Shown here in pieces: positions 43,262-54,769 of a DNA stretch of 64,000 nucleotides. Under the pieces are notes generated by a model that saw nothing but the letters and a program-made list of their open reading frames with translations, was not told where the DNA came from and did no database searches. Source of the stretch: Endomychus coccineus (taxonomy: Eukaryota > Arthropoda > Insecta > Coleoptera > Endomychidae). The stretch lies in the NCBI GenBank assembly GCA_958510875.1, contig OY294067.1:104700010-104764009 (forward strand), written 5' to 3'. Position 1 is the stretch's first letter; every line of letters starts with the position of its first letter. A program made the position numbers and the translations under genes.

Positions 43262-44525
43262 TGTGGATAGGTCTATATAACTTAATAAATGGTCACGAAA
43301 ATACTTCAAGGATCATTGAAATATAAACAGCTGCTTTGTCAGTTGTTGGATGTGTAGCATGATAAGGGATAGTTATATATCTGTATTACGCTTTTGAAAG
43401 TTATTCACATACTGTGAATTTCGGTTGAATGGCTTGTACTTTATGTGAATCTAAAACATTTAGTAGGTTGTGTAAAATTTTTTTTGAATAAATTAGAAAT
43501 TTTTGATTTTGGTAGATCACTATCTTTTGAATTTAATCTTCGATAGTTGCAAGCCAAAGTATAATTTATTATTTCTCAATACTTATTACATCTAGGAAAG
43601 AGAGTTGGTCAGTCTTAATATATTAATTAACGTTTGCGAGTGGCTACAGTTGCATAAAATACAATTTTCTCCAAACATTGATACTCCCAAAATCAGTAAA
43701 TATACAACTGGACCATAATGAACGTGGAATGGTTCTTATTACATAACTATTTCTTCAAATTCAAATATTGATTGCTTGAGCAGAATTCTCTGACTTTTGA
43801 ATTGAGATAAGAAAATCCTACAATTATGCAATTCCCCAGAAAATTGTTTACATTTCATAATAATATTATGTATTTTCCCGTAAAATGCATAATATAAAAG
43901 ATATATAATGGGAAATCTTGGAAAAATATAGAACTATACTATATGTACTGTGTTGGGATCGTACACGAAGGCACTATTTTAATAACTGAGGAGTTGTGGT
44001 TGAATTTAATTCTTAAACTTAACAATATAATAGTAACAAACTAGACTATAATAAACGAGTATATATTTGCATGTTTGCTGGAACGTTCAATGAATAATAA
44101 TGTGTATATTGAATCTTGAATTCTGGTTTCGAACTTCATCCCCTCTTCATAGTAGTTCTTCTCCAAAAGTTATGGAAGTGGTGGGGACTCTGTATCTATT
44201 TGTTTACGGAGGATTTTGTTGCGGTGGTTGGGAGATTCCTATAATTTGCTAGGCAATAGGTTGTTGACCAACCGGATTACAGATTTTGTGAATTGGGTAG
44301 CTGGTAAGATTTGCCATAATAAACTTATATGAGTAAGAGTAAGAATATATATTGCATGTATGAACTATTGTTTGCATTTGTCAAATAGAAGATGAGATTA
44401 TGTACTAAGATATGTATATAAAAAAAGATTTAAAATGTTTGTAAGTAAATGTAGTTAATAATTTATATGGAACAGAGAATGGACTTAACAAATTTGAGTG
44501 AACATGTATGACATGCCATACAAAA
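43262..44525. other. no recognisable feature
   Basis: AT-rich with short runs; the end may contain 3' leader or tail of the next non-LTR fragment. Confidence 0.35.
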
Positions 44526-44529
44526 TTTA

Positions 44530-45600
44530 TATAAACCTATTCCAAACTATTTAAAACAATCAATTGGCCAATGGGGCAACAAAAATTCTTTTATCGAGTA
44601 GAATGCATGATTAGGAAAGAATTTTTTTAATGTGGGCTTAGAAACATAGAGTGAGCACTCTCTTAGATTCTTGGGTAGCTTGTTCATCAATATTTGACTA
44701 TAATAGTTAGCAGAACAGCGACTCGAATTTAATCTTAAGTAGTCAATATGAATATTATGGCAACATCTGGTGTTATAATTATGCAGATTATTATTAAAAA
44801 CATGTGTATCAGACTACATACCCATTAGTATGCAATTATAAATATATAGTGATGGAAAAGTCGTAATTTTGAAATTAATAAAACTGTTTCTAACGTCATC
44901 TCTAAAACTTTCCTTTGTTAAGATTCTCAACACTTTTCTTTGAAGGCGAAAAATCCTATCCGAATGAGGTGAATTACCCCAGCCTGTCAGGGCATGTGAC
45001 ATATGCGACTGAATAAGGGAGAAGTATGCCATGCGCATCGCCTCCTCAGGCAAGTAGTTTACTAAATTTCTTATCAAGAAAATATTCTTCGAGATTTTGT
45101 TAGCTCCACTATCAACATGACATTCCCAACTAAGGACTGGATCGAATAACATACCCAAAAACTTTTTATAGTCAGGGTTTTCAAAAGTAATGATTCTGTG
45201 TGTGAATAACATTATAACAGTTTTGTCAAGGTTTACGGACAGTTCATTTGCACAAAACCATTCAGCAAGACTTTCTTGAGAATCACTCAAGCAAGCCACC
45301 AAATCCCTTTCATTATTCTCGCTTCGAACCATACTGGTGTCATTAGCAACGAGCAGGAGATCAGCCGCTCCCATCTCCTGAGCCAGATCATTAATTTAAA
45401 TAAGGAAGAGTAGCGGACCAAGGACAGATCCCTGTGGAACTCCACTGACAACCTCACCATGCTTCGAGGAGGTTCCATTGATGACAGGGTACTGTTTTCG
45501 GTTGGATAAAAAAGAGTGAATATATGGCCTTTCCGGCTGTGAAATATAGCTTAAAGTAATTACAGGAGATTCAGAGTTCAATGATTTGTGATCGTTTGAT
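44530..45600 (-). pseudogene. non-LTR retrotransposon 3' half (RT end and C-terminus)
   Basis: From 45600 downwards: YIHSFLSNRKQYPVINGTSS, GVPQGSVLGPLLFLI, INDLAQEMGAADLLLVANDT (the FADD position reads VAND), SLAEWFCANELSVNLDKTVI, KFLGMLFDPVLSWECHVDSG, MAYFSLIQSHMSHALTGWGN, IFRLQRKVLRILTKESFRDD, then in another frame NLHNYNTR, LNSSRCSANYYSQILMNKLP and HAFYSIKEFL. CR1/Jockey-group. Truncated at the 5' side near 45605. A stop separates LFLI from INDL. The altered catalytic motif shows decay. Confidence 0.85.
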
Positions 45601-45747
45601 GTTAGGAATAATCGCGCGACTTCTACTTAATCAGATTATACTTCACGGTATAACGTGGACGCCTTTGGAAGCAAATAGACTATTTTTCGACGATCAACCC
45701 CGTAAAAACGCAGAGTGGAATATTTAAACAATTACAACTATTATATT

Positions 45748-45748
<1 letters not shown>

Positions 45749-45827
<79 letters not shown>
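45749..45827. repeat. (AT)n microsatellite
   Basis: About 78 bp of uninterrupted alternating A and T directly before the RLE retrotransposon fragment. A shorter AT run follows that element's A-tail at 46785-46800. Confidence 0.97.
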
Positions 45828-45828
<1 letters not shown>

Positions 45829-45830
<2 letters not shown>

Positions 45831-46782
45831 GCCGCGGAGCAAGATCTTACGCTCAGGCGGCATGTTGACAAGCCGATTCACGGTGTATTCTATCGAAACA
45901 TCGAAACGCTCGGCTTGTCAACTAGGCTGACCTTCGGCTACCTAAGGTCAGCCGGGCTTACATCCGAGACTTAGGGATTTACCGCAGGTTGCCAAGATGG
46001 TGTAATTAACACCTTGGTCTATCGCCGGAATGTGATGGGTGTGCAGGTCCCTGATGTCAGCTGCAGGGCCTGTCGAAAGGTGCCCGAGACGCTTTTCCAC
46101 CTTCTGTCGGCATGTCCCGCAAAAGCGGCCTCGGCGTACACCCATCGCCATAATGCGGCCCTACGGGTGCTGTATTACCATCTAAGGCACTCGTACGGAA
46201 TAGACCAAGAGCCGGTGCTGCCTTACATGCCAGGAGATATTGAGTCCGTTGTCGGAAACGAAAAAATGCCAGATCTTCTGGAATTATCCGTTTCCGACCG
46301 TCAGGTCCATACAAGCAAATAGGCCTGACGTTGTCCTCCTCGATAAACTAATCAAGACTATGTATGTCATCGAATTCTCCGCTCCGGCAGAGAAGAACAT
46401 AGTCTTGAAAGAGGAGGAAAAATGGACAAAATATCAAGATCTCCTGTTCGAGCTCCGCACGCTATACCCAGGCCACAAGGTCGTATTAGTGGTTCTGATC
46501 ATCGGTGTTTTGGGCGGAATTCGGTCTTCGCTGCGTTCAAACTTGAAGATCATTCCGGCCTGTAGGAATTCGGCGCAGATCTATCAAGATGCAAAAGGCA
46601 GTCATTCTGGGTTCAATTAGAATACTTAGGGCACACGATTTAGGAACCTGGAGCTACTTACCGACCGGTGGGGAGGAGTAGCTTCGGTAAACCGCCTCTT
46701 ATGTTTTTTCTGGCGCGACTGCTGCGATGTCGTCGGAGCTCGTAGCAGCCCCGACCAGGTTTGAGTGTAAAAAAAAAAAAGT
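45829..46782 (+). pseudogene. RLE-type (R2/R4-group) non-LTR retrotransposon, C-terminal part
   Basis: GC-rich fragment. Reads QDLTLRRHVDKPIHGVFYRN, RLTFGYLRSAGLTSET, a TAG, then INTLVYRRNVMGVQVPD, and the zinc knuckle CRACRKVPETLFHLLSAC. After SAYTHRHNAALRVLYYHLRH and a frame change near 46250 comes the restriction-like endonuclease: NRPDVVLLD...YVIEF, which fits the R/K-PD-x(12-14)-E signature with 14 residues between D and E, followed by EEEKWTKYQDLLFELRTLYP and GHKVVLVVLIIGVLGG. The 3' end is an A-tail at about 46771-46782. The 5' part, including the RT, is missing. This enzyme nicks specific target DNA in R2/R4-group elements. Confidence 0.85.
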
Positions 46783-47149
46783 ATATATATATAAATATAT
46801 TTGTATGTTTTCTTGGTATATTGGTTCGTATACAGGTTCGGAAATTATTTATATTGGGTATGGTGGCTTCATGAGAGCGTAAAGAATAGCTTGCTATATG
46901 ATAGAGAGAGCATTACAATTTCAGGCCGGTCAGCTCAGAACGTAGGACGTTAGTATCGTACCAGCACCAGTCGGGCGAATGTGCGAGTAGCAGTTATTGC
47001 CTCGGGTGGGGTAAGGGGAGGGGCGCATAGCAGTGCGTCTCTCTTGTTTATGTGGTATTATCATATCATTGCGTTCCTTGTTGCATGTTTAGATTTATGT
47101 CTATACCCCAGAAGAATTATTTCCGATACTGTATATACTGATAATGAAT

Positions 47150-47290
47150 ATATATATATATAAATACATATGCTGTATTGGGTTGCCGGGATATACTCCG
47201 CGTTGTCGTAGATTGGTTTCGATAGAAACCGTTGATATGACGACGTTTCGGCACAATCTCATGTGCCATCTTCAGGTCTTCTCTTCAGGG
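47150..47290 (-). repeat. Penelope-type terminal fragment with hammerhead-like motif
   Basis: The minus strand reads CTGAAGATGGCACATGAGAT then TGTGCCGAAACGTCGTC (47238-47276): a CUGAAGA box, a GGCAC/GTGCC stem and a GAAAC box, followed by a GTC. This arrangement is found in Penelope-like terminal repeats. It directly precedes a plus-strand non-LTR fragment at 47291. Confidence 0.5.
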
Positions 47291-48179
47291 CTGCTGCTCT
47301 GCTTCGAGTTAACTTGAAACTCGAAGTTTGTAAAAATGGTTTAACAGTTAATTCTGCAAAAACTAAATTTATCAGATTTTTGCCAAAGAATATGTCACTC
47401 GATTATAATTTACTTTTGAAAGTGGATGGGGTGTCAATAGAACAGCTAAATCAGATAAACTTTTTAGGACTTCAAATTGACCATAAATTAACATGGGAAT
47501 GTCACATTAAAAAAGTGTGCAAAAAACTCAGCTCAATGTGTTATCTAATAAGATGTTTGTGACACACAGTTTCTATGGGTACACTAAAATTTATGTATTT
47601 TGGCCTAGTTCAATCTGTTCTCTCTTATGGGTTAATTTTTTGGGGTGCTGGATCAGAACTAATAACGGCCTTTAAGCAGCAAAGGAAAATTATTAGCCTT
47701 AGCCAAGTTAGTCCTAGACATCACTGTAGACCTTTGTTTATTTCTCTACAAATTCTTACTCTTCCAAGCTTATATATATTTAGTCTAATTATTTCAATCA
47801 AGAAAAATGAAAATTTATACTTGAAAAACTATAACTTGCATTCTCATGATACTCGATCTAATCAGGAAATACATCTACCTTTCTCCAGACTTTGTGTAAG
47901 ACAAAATTCACATATTTACAAAGAGTTAAAATGTTTTAACAAAATCAATAAAATTGTGCCTCAAGCCAGTACAGCTAATTTTCATCAATTTAGAATAATA
48001 ATTCGTCAATTCCTTCTACGTCAGGCGTTCTATAGTGTGGATGAGTTTATAAATTTTTAATGTTGATTTAGTAATATCAATTTATATATGTATATTGTGA
48101 CTAATTCAATAAGTACTAAGCATAGGTATGCCGTATGTTTGTACTTCAGTGATGAATAAATTTTACTTTACTTTACTTA
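47291..48179 (+). pseudogene. 5'-truncated CR1-like non-LTR, ORF2 C-terminus
   Basis: Reads LEVCKNGLTVNSAKTKFIRF, INFLGLQIDHKLTWECHIKK, CYLIRCL, a TGA, then LKFMYFGLVQSVLSYGLIFW, LQILTLPSLYIFSLIISIKK, YNLHSHDTRSNQEIHLPFSR and ends QAFYSVDEFINF. This is the region after the RT core. The 3' end is GATGAATAAATTTTAC followed by TTTAC repeats (48160-48179), a CR1-like tail. The short length is a typical 5' truncation. Confidence 0.85.
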
Positions 48180-49485
48180 TATGATGTGCAGTAAGAAAAA
48201 TGTATCAAGAACAGTCTGGTAACTGATTCACAACTTACCTGGACTATAGCAATCTAGCGAAACAATTTCATTATTCAATTTACCTACAAATACACATAGA
48301 GCTATCAACTCTTATTCTACGAAAAATTATTTATACAATGACAATTTCACGATAAAAGAGTTTTAGAATTGATAGGTACTAAACGTTGAACTGTGCATAC
48401 GTAAGTAATAAAATGTTCACGATCAGAAGCAGTATGCTATAATATCCATTGCTGGTTATAGGTTTAAATAAATGTAATAATGCAAGGATTTAGTTTGTTA
48501 GCCATGGGCCAAATAAAAATAAAGTAAGTCACAATTTTTAAAATATTATTTGATGTAGATTAAGTTATATTTAAAAAATCTGTATTAACTATGATTTCTA
48601 CTCCGGTCGTTTTAATGTGTGTTATGTTTCTGAACGGACCGAAATTTTGAAAAAATTAAACAATCCAATAATTCAGAATGAGAAAACTATATATCATCCT
48701 ATGGCCAATATTTGAACAAGATATAAACTGTAGAAAATGAATAATTTATTTTGATATATCTATCAATACATTTGATCACATTAAATTCCAGATATACATG
48801 GTGATTTATTATTGTAGAATTCCTACGCAAAAAAACTACTGCCCAATTTCAATTATCTAATTATTTGACTATTTATTTCATTCGCTTGGAAATCATAATC
48901 ATAACCCACATAGTTTACTGCAAATATTTTTGAGATATGTAAGTCACCTTAACTGTCGCCATTCCAATGGAAGATAGGAATATGAATGATAGGTTGATTT
49001 ATTACTTGGGTACTTCCAAATCAATAATCTTGTGCTTAATCGTTTGAATTTTCGAAAAGAAAAATCAGTTACTAGTGAAAACATAAAAATGCTCTTTAGT
49101 CTGATAGTTCTCCATATCTCTGTATCCCGGAAAACAAACTTAATTGGAGTTGCAGCTACGATAACGTTGTTTTTTGATTAATTTAAGCTCAATGAAATTC
49201 CCTCTGAATTAAGTTCTCTAATGCTTATGGCGTTCATTGTGGTCTGAATTTCATTCGTTTCAAATGTTTTTTCAGGTGATACGCTATAGAGAATCCACAT
49301 TTTTGGAGCTTAATGTAATTTTGGCCCAATGAAGTTCATATTCAAATGTTACGAAACATAATCTTATTTCGAAAAATGGCAAAAGAAACCTATTTTGAAC
49401 ATGCTTAATGTATTTTCAAAATATACTGAAAGGTGAAAGTTTAAGTGGTCAATTACGAAAAATAATTATAAATCCTTATAAATGA
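48180..49485. other. no recognisable feature
   Basis: AT-rich and without coding signal. Confidence 0.35.
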
Positions 49486-49489
49486 AGAT

Positions 49490-50126
49490 TTGATTCAGAT
49501 ATTCAAGCCGCCTGGGTCTTCTAAATTCAATTTACATCGAGAGGGTAGATCATTCGTTGTTATGATTGAGGATTTCTTTGATTCTGATGAATTGAGTTGT
49601 CTACCTTCAATAGATAAATGTGATATTTCTAGATTCCCAATAAGAAAAATTCTATGTTGGTATTCGAGAAAGGTGGTTAGAAATTTTGATAGTACGAAAT
49701 TGCCATTAAACGGTTTAATGAACGTTGTGATTATTCAAAAATAGATATTACAATGTAATCAATTCAATTCTTGATAGAAGGCTTAACTTTTTGGATTCAA
49801 ATCAAATAGAATGTTCTCTATACCTAATTTCAAACGACTAGCATTTGACATTGGAATCAATCCAATATCAAACTGCACACTTAATAATCAAAACAAATAA
49901 TAAAAATTCGAGTATATTTAGGTTAGCCATAAATGGTTTATTTATATTGTTTTTACTGAAACTTTACGTTAATATGAAGCTTAAGAGTTTCCCAATAAGC
50001 AAAAAAAAGTCCAACAAACATTTCCCACTTTTTCTGCATTTTAAGGACACTCGATTCACGAAAAAAACCTTATACGCTTCAGTCTCTGGATTAAAAGTTT
50101 TTTCAATCAAACTAATCGATTTTTAA
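49490..50126 (+). other. two unidentified open frames
   Basis: 49490-49744 encodes 84 residues (IQIFKPPGSSKFNLHREGRS, DFFDSDELSCLPSIDKCDIS, PIRKILCWYSRKVV); 49845-50126 encodes 93 residues rich in lysine and hydrophobics. The first looks protein-like, with balanced composition and little low complexity, but I do not recognise it, and it has no ATG at its start. They could be remnants of one transposable-element gene. No domain call is made. Confidence 0.2.
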
Positions 50127-50319
50127 AAGTAAGTTTCTTATATTTATATAAAATAAGAATTCATAATCTTTGATTTTTATTACGTTGCATTTATAAAGGC
50201 GCCATTCAAATTTAAAGCAAGTCACGCACGCTACGTCATCCATTACACACTGGTCTCGATTGAACGTAACCTTCTTTTTTCGTGTATCGAGTATTTTTGA
50301 AAAGCGGAAAAAGGGGAAA

Positions 50320-50740
50320 ATATTCATAGAATATTGTAGGAATTTAGAGGCTGCAACCTCCCTGGCTAGAGAGTTTTCTGCCACATTTCCCACAATAGCC
50401 AGATTCAGAGTCACTCCAAACCGTTCTTGAATTGCAACCATAGGAGCCAATCTCTCTGAGATTCACCTTGGTGTTTCTCATTCGCATAGCTCTATGACAT
50501 GTATTTCTGCTTGAAAAATATTTGCATAAGCACCGAGACTGATCGATAGTTCAGTCTTCAGGTTGCAACCGTATTTTACGGCTCCAACACCTTTTTTTGG
50601 AGCCGTCTGTGAACCTATAGATGTCGGCCCTTAGTAGGTCCGTTTTCTTGTAAATCCACTTATATCTTTCTTGGGAGATGTTGTTGAAGGGAAGGTTGAC
50701 GTTGGTAGTTGTGGATATGATGTCTGAAATCATCCCCTTA
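50320..50740 (-). pseudogene. RNase H fragment of a non-LTR retrotransposon
   Basis: Across frames on the minus strand: KTDLLRADIYRFTDGSKK, GVGAVKYGCNLKTELSISLG, AYANIFQAEIHVIELCE, then VGNVAENSLAREVAASK. TDGSK (first D), the F-QAE helix and the VGN-x-A-x-x-LAR block are RNase H landmarks; the middle of the domain is deleted. Similar to the RNase H of LOA/R1-type elements. Confidence 0.65.
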
Positions 50741-50744
50741 ATAC

Positions 50745-51690
50745 TGTGACTCTGTAGGTATTCCAGCAGCCTATTGAGTATCTAATAGAATTTCCATAGA
50801 TCTGGAAATGCTTCACCGTTGAACATTTATGACTAATAAGCTGAGTACTCAGTAAATATTGTGGGATGCAATTTTTCCTTATTAGTACACATTTCTAATG
50901 AAATGAAAGGTGAAGAGCCATAACCACATATGGTAAAATAAAAGCGGGTAGCTTAACATTCAGTAAAATTCTCATTTTACATCATTCTAGAGGATTATTC
51001 CGACAAGGGTTCCTTTCTTTCACTCAACTGTTTCCTCGCTTCATTCTTCTGAGGTGTTATCAAAAACAATTTCTTCAACTAATATTCGGGGTTTTTCAAG
51101 GAACTCCTTAAGTGAAGTTGGCAAACGTGCATTTTTACTCTCGGGGGAAATCCGCTTCTTTATGATTCTGTGCTTTCAGTAAATTGATTTGACTAATGGT
51201 ATAGACAAATCCTAGCCACAACGCTAGGTCTTGGAATAGACATCATATTCATGTTGTTTCCTTAGTGTCGATCAGCTTGTTCTCTTACCTCAATTCGACC
51301 AGTATGAGCGCTAATATTTCTTAATAATTCTAGCTGTTGTCCGCGGGATACCGCAGGAACTGCTAATACCCGTAAAAATAGTTAAGGCGATAGTTCCCAC
51401 CCCGCGATCTCATCCGTTACGTTCCAAGACGTAAATGCTTATTTCAAAAGAGTAGAAACAGCTAATGGTGTGAAAAGACGTCAAAATACACTGCATGCCA
51501 TGTGGAAGTTTATTTAAGCTTTACATTACATTATAAGTTTGTTGTTCCTGGGAAAATATAGATGATGTTTATAGATCTAGGTCTAGACCATACTTCGCCC
51601 GTAAGTTATATCATTCATGTGAAAAATTCATCTGAACCCTACAAGAAACACATGTATTTAATCGATGCATATTATGTCGAGTCATGTTTC
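50745..51690. other. no recognisable feature
   Basis: May contain further decayed parts of the neighbouring retroelements; nothing I can support. Confidence 0.3.
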
Positions 51691-52400
51691 CCATTATAGA
51701 CGTTCTCTGATAGAACGTGTTGAAACTGCACATATCACTAAAATACTGATTTTTGAGCTCAAACAAATGATAAGAGATATCAATGTACTTTTTCGAAATA
51801 TAACTGATAGCATCGATAACCTTAACTTGTAATGTGGCTATAATATTCCGTGATCTGTCGGAGGCCTTCGACTCTGCATCTTGTTAGAATAAAGCAATGA
51901 AATTAAAAATGTATGGATTAACCAGTACAGTAACTACTTAACTCGGACTTGAACGGCATCAGATGTGTCACTATTCATATCAACGACCCCTAAAACTATG
52001 GAAAATCGATTCATCTATAAATTACTCTGAATCAAAACAAATTTAGCTTGTTTCCTTCAGGGTTTCATCATTGGATTACCAATATGATAAACATCATTAT
52101 GCTATTGGTCAAGCTTGTCGATTAACATATTTTTTGTGTAGATTTAAATGCGAGAGTTGTTTTATTTCAATTTGATTTGAAATCTTGGAAAAACTCCTTA
52201 ATTCTGCTAATACAATTTTCAATATTTGATGAAGAGTTATGAAATATATTGTTATAGACATTCAGAGAGAACCAATCAGTTTGGAATAAATAATTGTTTT
52301 ATTTCACCACCGACTTGGAGATTCAGAAAGATGGAATGCCTAATTGATTTGAAATTTTCTTCTAAAAGCGATATTGGAAGGTAAGTACACAAAATAAAAG
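51690..52400 (+). pseudogene. very decayed reverse transcriptase
   Basis: IFRDLSEAFDSAS followed by KAMKLKMYGLTSTV at 51840-51935 looks like RT motif A (FLDLSKAFD) with the following KL-x-x-YG helix. Later pieces (SWKNSLILLIQFSI) could be the post-RT region. Stops in all frames. Confidence 0.45.
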
Positions 52401-52849
52401 AAGGATAGATAAACAGTCCGAAATCATTCAATGAATCCTCTATGCCAATTAAAAAATATCAAAATGGTTCCATTCAAAATATGTGAATGATGTAGGTGAT
52501 CCATTTGAAATTATTCTCAAAATGATATTTTGCAACGAAGGAAGTTCGCAAAAGGAATATGAACAACATATGAATCTAGGAATAACCGATTCAGGAACCT
52601 AAGACGAACTATGATTTATTAGTAATTTGAACAATATATTAAAAGCAAAGAGAACAATGTTAACTTTTGTAATCATTTCACAAGAATTTTTCGTATGGGT
52701 GGTATCTCAAACCACTAAAAGTAACATAATACGTTTCAATACGTATTATGTATTATGTATATTTGTTATTTATTGTTTCTATATAGCACAGCTGAATTTC
52801 AAATAGTTTAATCCGAAATTGTTTGTTTCGTTTTATTGTTATGAATTAA

Positions 52850-53161
52850 CATGAATTGCGTAATTTATTACTGTTATTGATATCAACTTATGCAATTGTT
52901 GGGTCTAACAACTACATACCGATGTTAATTGTCAATTTCAATCCCAATGTTGGAAATTCTTTTCGTCTTACTTATTTTGGTTTCCATATTTTGAATTATG
53001 CAGAAAATCTTGTATGCCCCACAATAGTGAATTTTCGTCCAGTCTGTGATGACCAGCTTCGACGACCTTTCCGTTCCGGCTGTCAGCAATTACTGTTAAC
53101 ATGTCGGTCAAATTTGATTTTCTCAATTTATTTTGCCGGAAGACCACTTATCAGACTGTAA
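52850..53161 (+). pseudogene. possible decayed Kazal-like secreted protein
   Basis: The open frame has a hydrophobic start (NLLLLLISTYAIVGSNN, like a signal peptide) but lacks an ATG; the nearby ATG at 52851 is one frame off. The end reads LVCPTIVNFRPVCDDQLRRP, FRSGCQQLLLTC. CP...FRPVC.D and the later C-x6-C recall Kazal-type inhibitors (CP-x-x-YxPVCGxD-x-x-TY-x-NxC), but the TY-x-N core is not conserved and the last cysteine is absent. It may be a pseudogene or chance. Confidence 0.25.
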
Positions 53162-53183
53162 TTTTTAAACTATCTTTTTTCTT

Positions 53184-53510
53184 AAAAATGCCGTTGTAAT
53201 TTACTCACTGAGCACTTCATCAGTTTTCTACCTATAGGAGATGGAAATTTCAAATTATATCTGCCTATTGGCGTTTTTGCATGAAAATGATTACTAGTAT
53301 ACATTTCATAACACGATGAATGGACAAAATTAATATTGAAATATGATTTTCCACCTATTGATATTTTTTGGTTGGGTTTCATCATATAGTTCTTCAATTC
53401 CGGACAAACTACTTTCATCATCTGAACCTTCAAATTCAATATCGCCGAGCTCACAGTGTAGATCAATAATAACGTCTTGTATGCCATTATTACACTCGTG
53501 CTATTGTCTA
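53184..53510 (-). pseudogene. Tc1/IS630-like transposase, acidic C-terminus
   Basis: Minus-strand frame reads DVIIDLHCELGDIEFEGSDD and ESSLSGIEELYDETQPKN, an acidic tail like those that end this insect transposase group. It lies directly beyond the foldback 53514-54380, which splits it from the catalytic part. A second frame starting MAYKTLLLIYTVSS is probably a by-product. Confidence 0.5.
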
Positions 53511-53513
53511 TTA

Positions 53514-54380
53514 TAGTCCAGTAAATAAGCCGGGAAAAAGAGCCAAAAGTCTAAAAGTGCGGGGAAGCAGCTCGGATTTGAAAAATTCTTTTTGCATCGT
53601 GTTCCTTGGGCCCCCAAGAGTACTCATTGACCCGTTCGCGGGCGGCCAAAATGACGATGTTAGGGACAGTTAAAGCCCCCGAATTGCTCCCGAAATTAAG
53701 CTTTAAAAAATGTTTTAAATTACAATTTTGCCTTGAAAATCTGTACTCGGGGTTTTGAAATCGCTGATCACGAAACAGAGGTCCGATTTAGAAAATTCAA
53801 TATGGCAATTTTGCCTTGAAAATATGTACTCGAGGTCGCTGATTACGAATCTGAGGTCTAATTAGGTAAATTCAAAATGGTGCACCGGAAGTATTTTCTC
53901 ATGAAAATCATGTTTTTTTTTTCAGTTTTTTGGCTGAAAATGGGTACTTGGGGATTTTAGAGGTAGCTACGAATCTGGGGTCTAATTTGGTAAATTAAGA
54001 ATGGTAATCAGCGACCTCGAAAACCCCCGAGTATATATTTTCAAGGCAGAATGTCCATTCTGAAATTTTGTATGGAAAATAGCTCGACTCCCGGTTCGCC
54101 GTGTTGAATTTCCTAAATGGTACCTCGGATTCGTGATCAGCGACCTCGAAAACCTTCGAGTACAGATTTTCAAGGCAAAATTGTCATTTGAAAAAAAAAT
54201 TTTTGAAAGCTTATTTTCGGGGGCAATTCGGGGTCTTTAACTTCGTTATTTTAGCCGTCCGCAAACGGGTTAAGTGTAATGAATATTCCTGGGAGTCCAA
54301 GAAACAGGATGCAGAATGAATTTTTCAAATCTGAGCTACTTCTCCACTTTCACATGTAGCCCGGCTTATTTCCTGAACTA
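53514..54380. mobile_element. TAGTCCAGGC foldback element, copy 3
   Basis: 867 bp. Ends TAGTCCAGTAAATAAGCCGG and its near complement TAGTTCAGGAAATAAGCCGG, TTA duplication (53511-53513 and 54381-54383). Long arms pair (GATTTGAAAAATTC, CCCGTT, GCGG-CGGC, CCCCGAATTGC-CCCGAA). The centre has several GTCGCTGAT-ACGAATC units in both orientations (53764, 53826, 54003, 54132). Inserted in a transposase pseudogene. Confidence 0.88.
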
Positions 54381-54383
54381 TTA

Positions 54384-54760
54384 TGAGTTCGTTTGAAATT
54401 AATTTGTCTTCAAATTTGTAAGTAATATTGGCCACATATGCCACATACTGTGTCAGTTCAGCCCAGACCAACTCGATTGGAGATAAACCCGAGTGATACG
54501 ACGTCATGATTTGCTGCTACAAAAAGCTGATCTTCTCCAAACTGCTTGGCTTGTAGTTTTTTATTAAGGCGCATAATTCAGCTTATAAGCTATTTGTATC
54601 GAAGCGAGTATCCCCTCTCTTAACCATGATTGCATTTCGACTTTTTCTGTCGTGGACGTGAGAATTTTGTCTATTTGTTCATTATGATAGGGCGTATTGT
54701 TCTCACAATGCTTCTTCGCCACTTGATTGTTCCTGAACCTATTTATTTTTTATTTATTAT
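54384..54760 (-). pseudogene. Tc1/IS630-like transposase, C-terminal catalytic part
   Basis: Minus-strand pieces: KVEMQSWLR, LCALIKNYKPS, then TSYHSGLSPIELVWAELTQY and VANITYKFEDKLISNELI. HSG-L-x-PIE-x-VWA is the third catalytic (E) block of DDE transposases of the IS630/Tc1 group, in the insect lineage with PPYHC-x-x-NPIEL-x-WA. Stops occur between the pieces. The foldback interrupts it at 54383; removing it with one TTA keeps the frame NELI-IDNS open. Confidence 0.7.
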
Positions 54761-54769
54761 TATAAAAAT

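Noticed and set aside
45680..45871. Minus-strand frame with a long IYIYIY run
   Set aside because: Simple translation of the (AT)n microsatellite.
53182..53487. Secreted small protein starting MAYKTLLLIYTVSS
   Set aside because: The alternative frame of the same bases reads as an acidic transposase tail in the right place, which explains the sequence better.
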